Below, piece after piece: positions 5,164 through 5,231 of a stretch of DNA of 5,231 nt. The DNA comes from JAABRU01 sp050180235. Lineage in GTDB: Bacteria; Desulfobacterota; Desulfobacteria; Desulfobacterales; Desulfococcaceae. The stretch lies in assembly GCA_050180235.1 (NCBI GenBank), contig JBFXEJ010000189.1, forward strand, positions 1 to 5,231, written 5' to 3'. The notes beneath the pieces are model-generated. The model was not told the DNA's origin and did not search any database. It saw nothing but the letters and a program-made list of their open reading frames with translations. Position numbers and translations under genes: made by a program. The first letter of the stretch is position 1; each line of letters starts with the position of its first letter.

Positions 5164-5231
5164 GTGAATTTCATAAATGATGTTACGCCAAACCTTCAGA
5201 ATCCGGCAGACTGCTGTATTTCACGTCATTC
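5164..5231. repeat. Window edge: remnant shared with the 3' flank of the operon
   Basis: TGATGTTACGCCA at 5178-5190 is the exact reverse complement of 330-342. The edge sequence TTTCACGTCATTC resembles the minus-strand TTTCACCGTCATTC beside R2, so a CCGG hairpin repeat in the opposite orientation probably begins at the window end. No gene is visible here. Confidence 0.4.

Overview
The window most resembles an accessory or intergenic-rich stretch of a moderate-GC Gram-negative bacterium. The two-kinase signalling operon and the dense short palindromic repeats recall large genomes of sulfate-reducing Desulfobacterota (Desulfobacteraceae/Desulfonema-like). That placement is inference from style only: no rRNA or marker gene is present.

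Layout. Positions 1-354 hold the right part of a miniature inverted-repeat element (copy A) and two short hairpin repeats. Positions 355-3575 hold a minus-strand operon of two genes. The upstream gene is a membrane-bound sensor histidine kinase with a periplasmic helical sensor, HAMP, HisKA and ATPase domains. The downstream gene overlaps it by 4 bp (ATGA) and encodes a soluble REC-PAS-HisKA-ATPase protein. The expected logic is that the membrane kinase autophosphorylates and passes phosphate to the receiver of the second protein, which then tunes that protein's own kinase core. No DNA-binding or other output regulator lies in the window, so the final effector must be encoded elsewhere.

Positions 3627-5231 contain no convincing full-length gene and are packed with small mobile or repeat sequences. 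In order these are: a possible weak promoter for the operon; two direct copies of a ~69-bp hairpin repeat spaced 97 bp apart; a 136-bp miniature element (copy B) interrupted by a different 89-bp element inserted at TA; a short CCGG hairpin repeat; a 70-bp element with perfect 15-bp terminal inverted repeats flanked by ATT; a stretch with a possible membrane-protein remnant; a 24-codon ORF with an ideal ribosome binding site; a 165-bp element with perfect terminal inverted repeats; and a third 136-bp element (copy C) in the opposite orientation.

The most interesting signals are in these elements. The three copies of the 136-bp family agree exactly in length once the nested insertion is subtracted and the 12 bases lying off the window edge are added. 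All end at TAA. In copy C the outer flanks are inverted but the central 13-nt hairpin loop is not, so the loop has flipped relative to the rest of the element. The 165-bp element carries a strong Shine-Dalgarno and ATG at one end that reads outward into neighbouring DNA.
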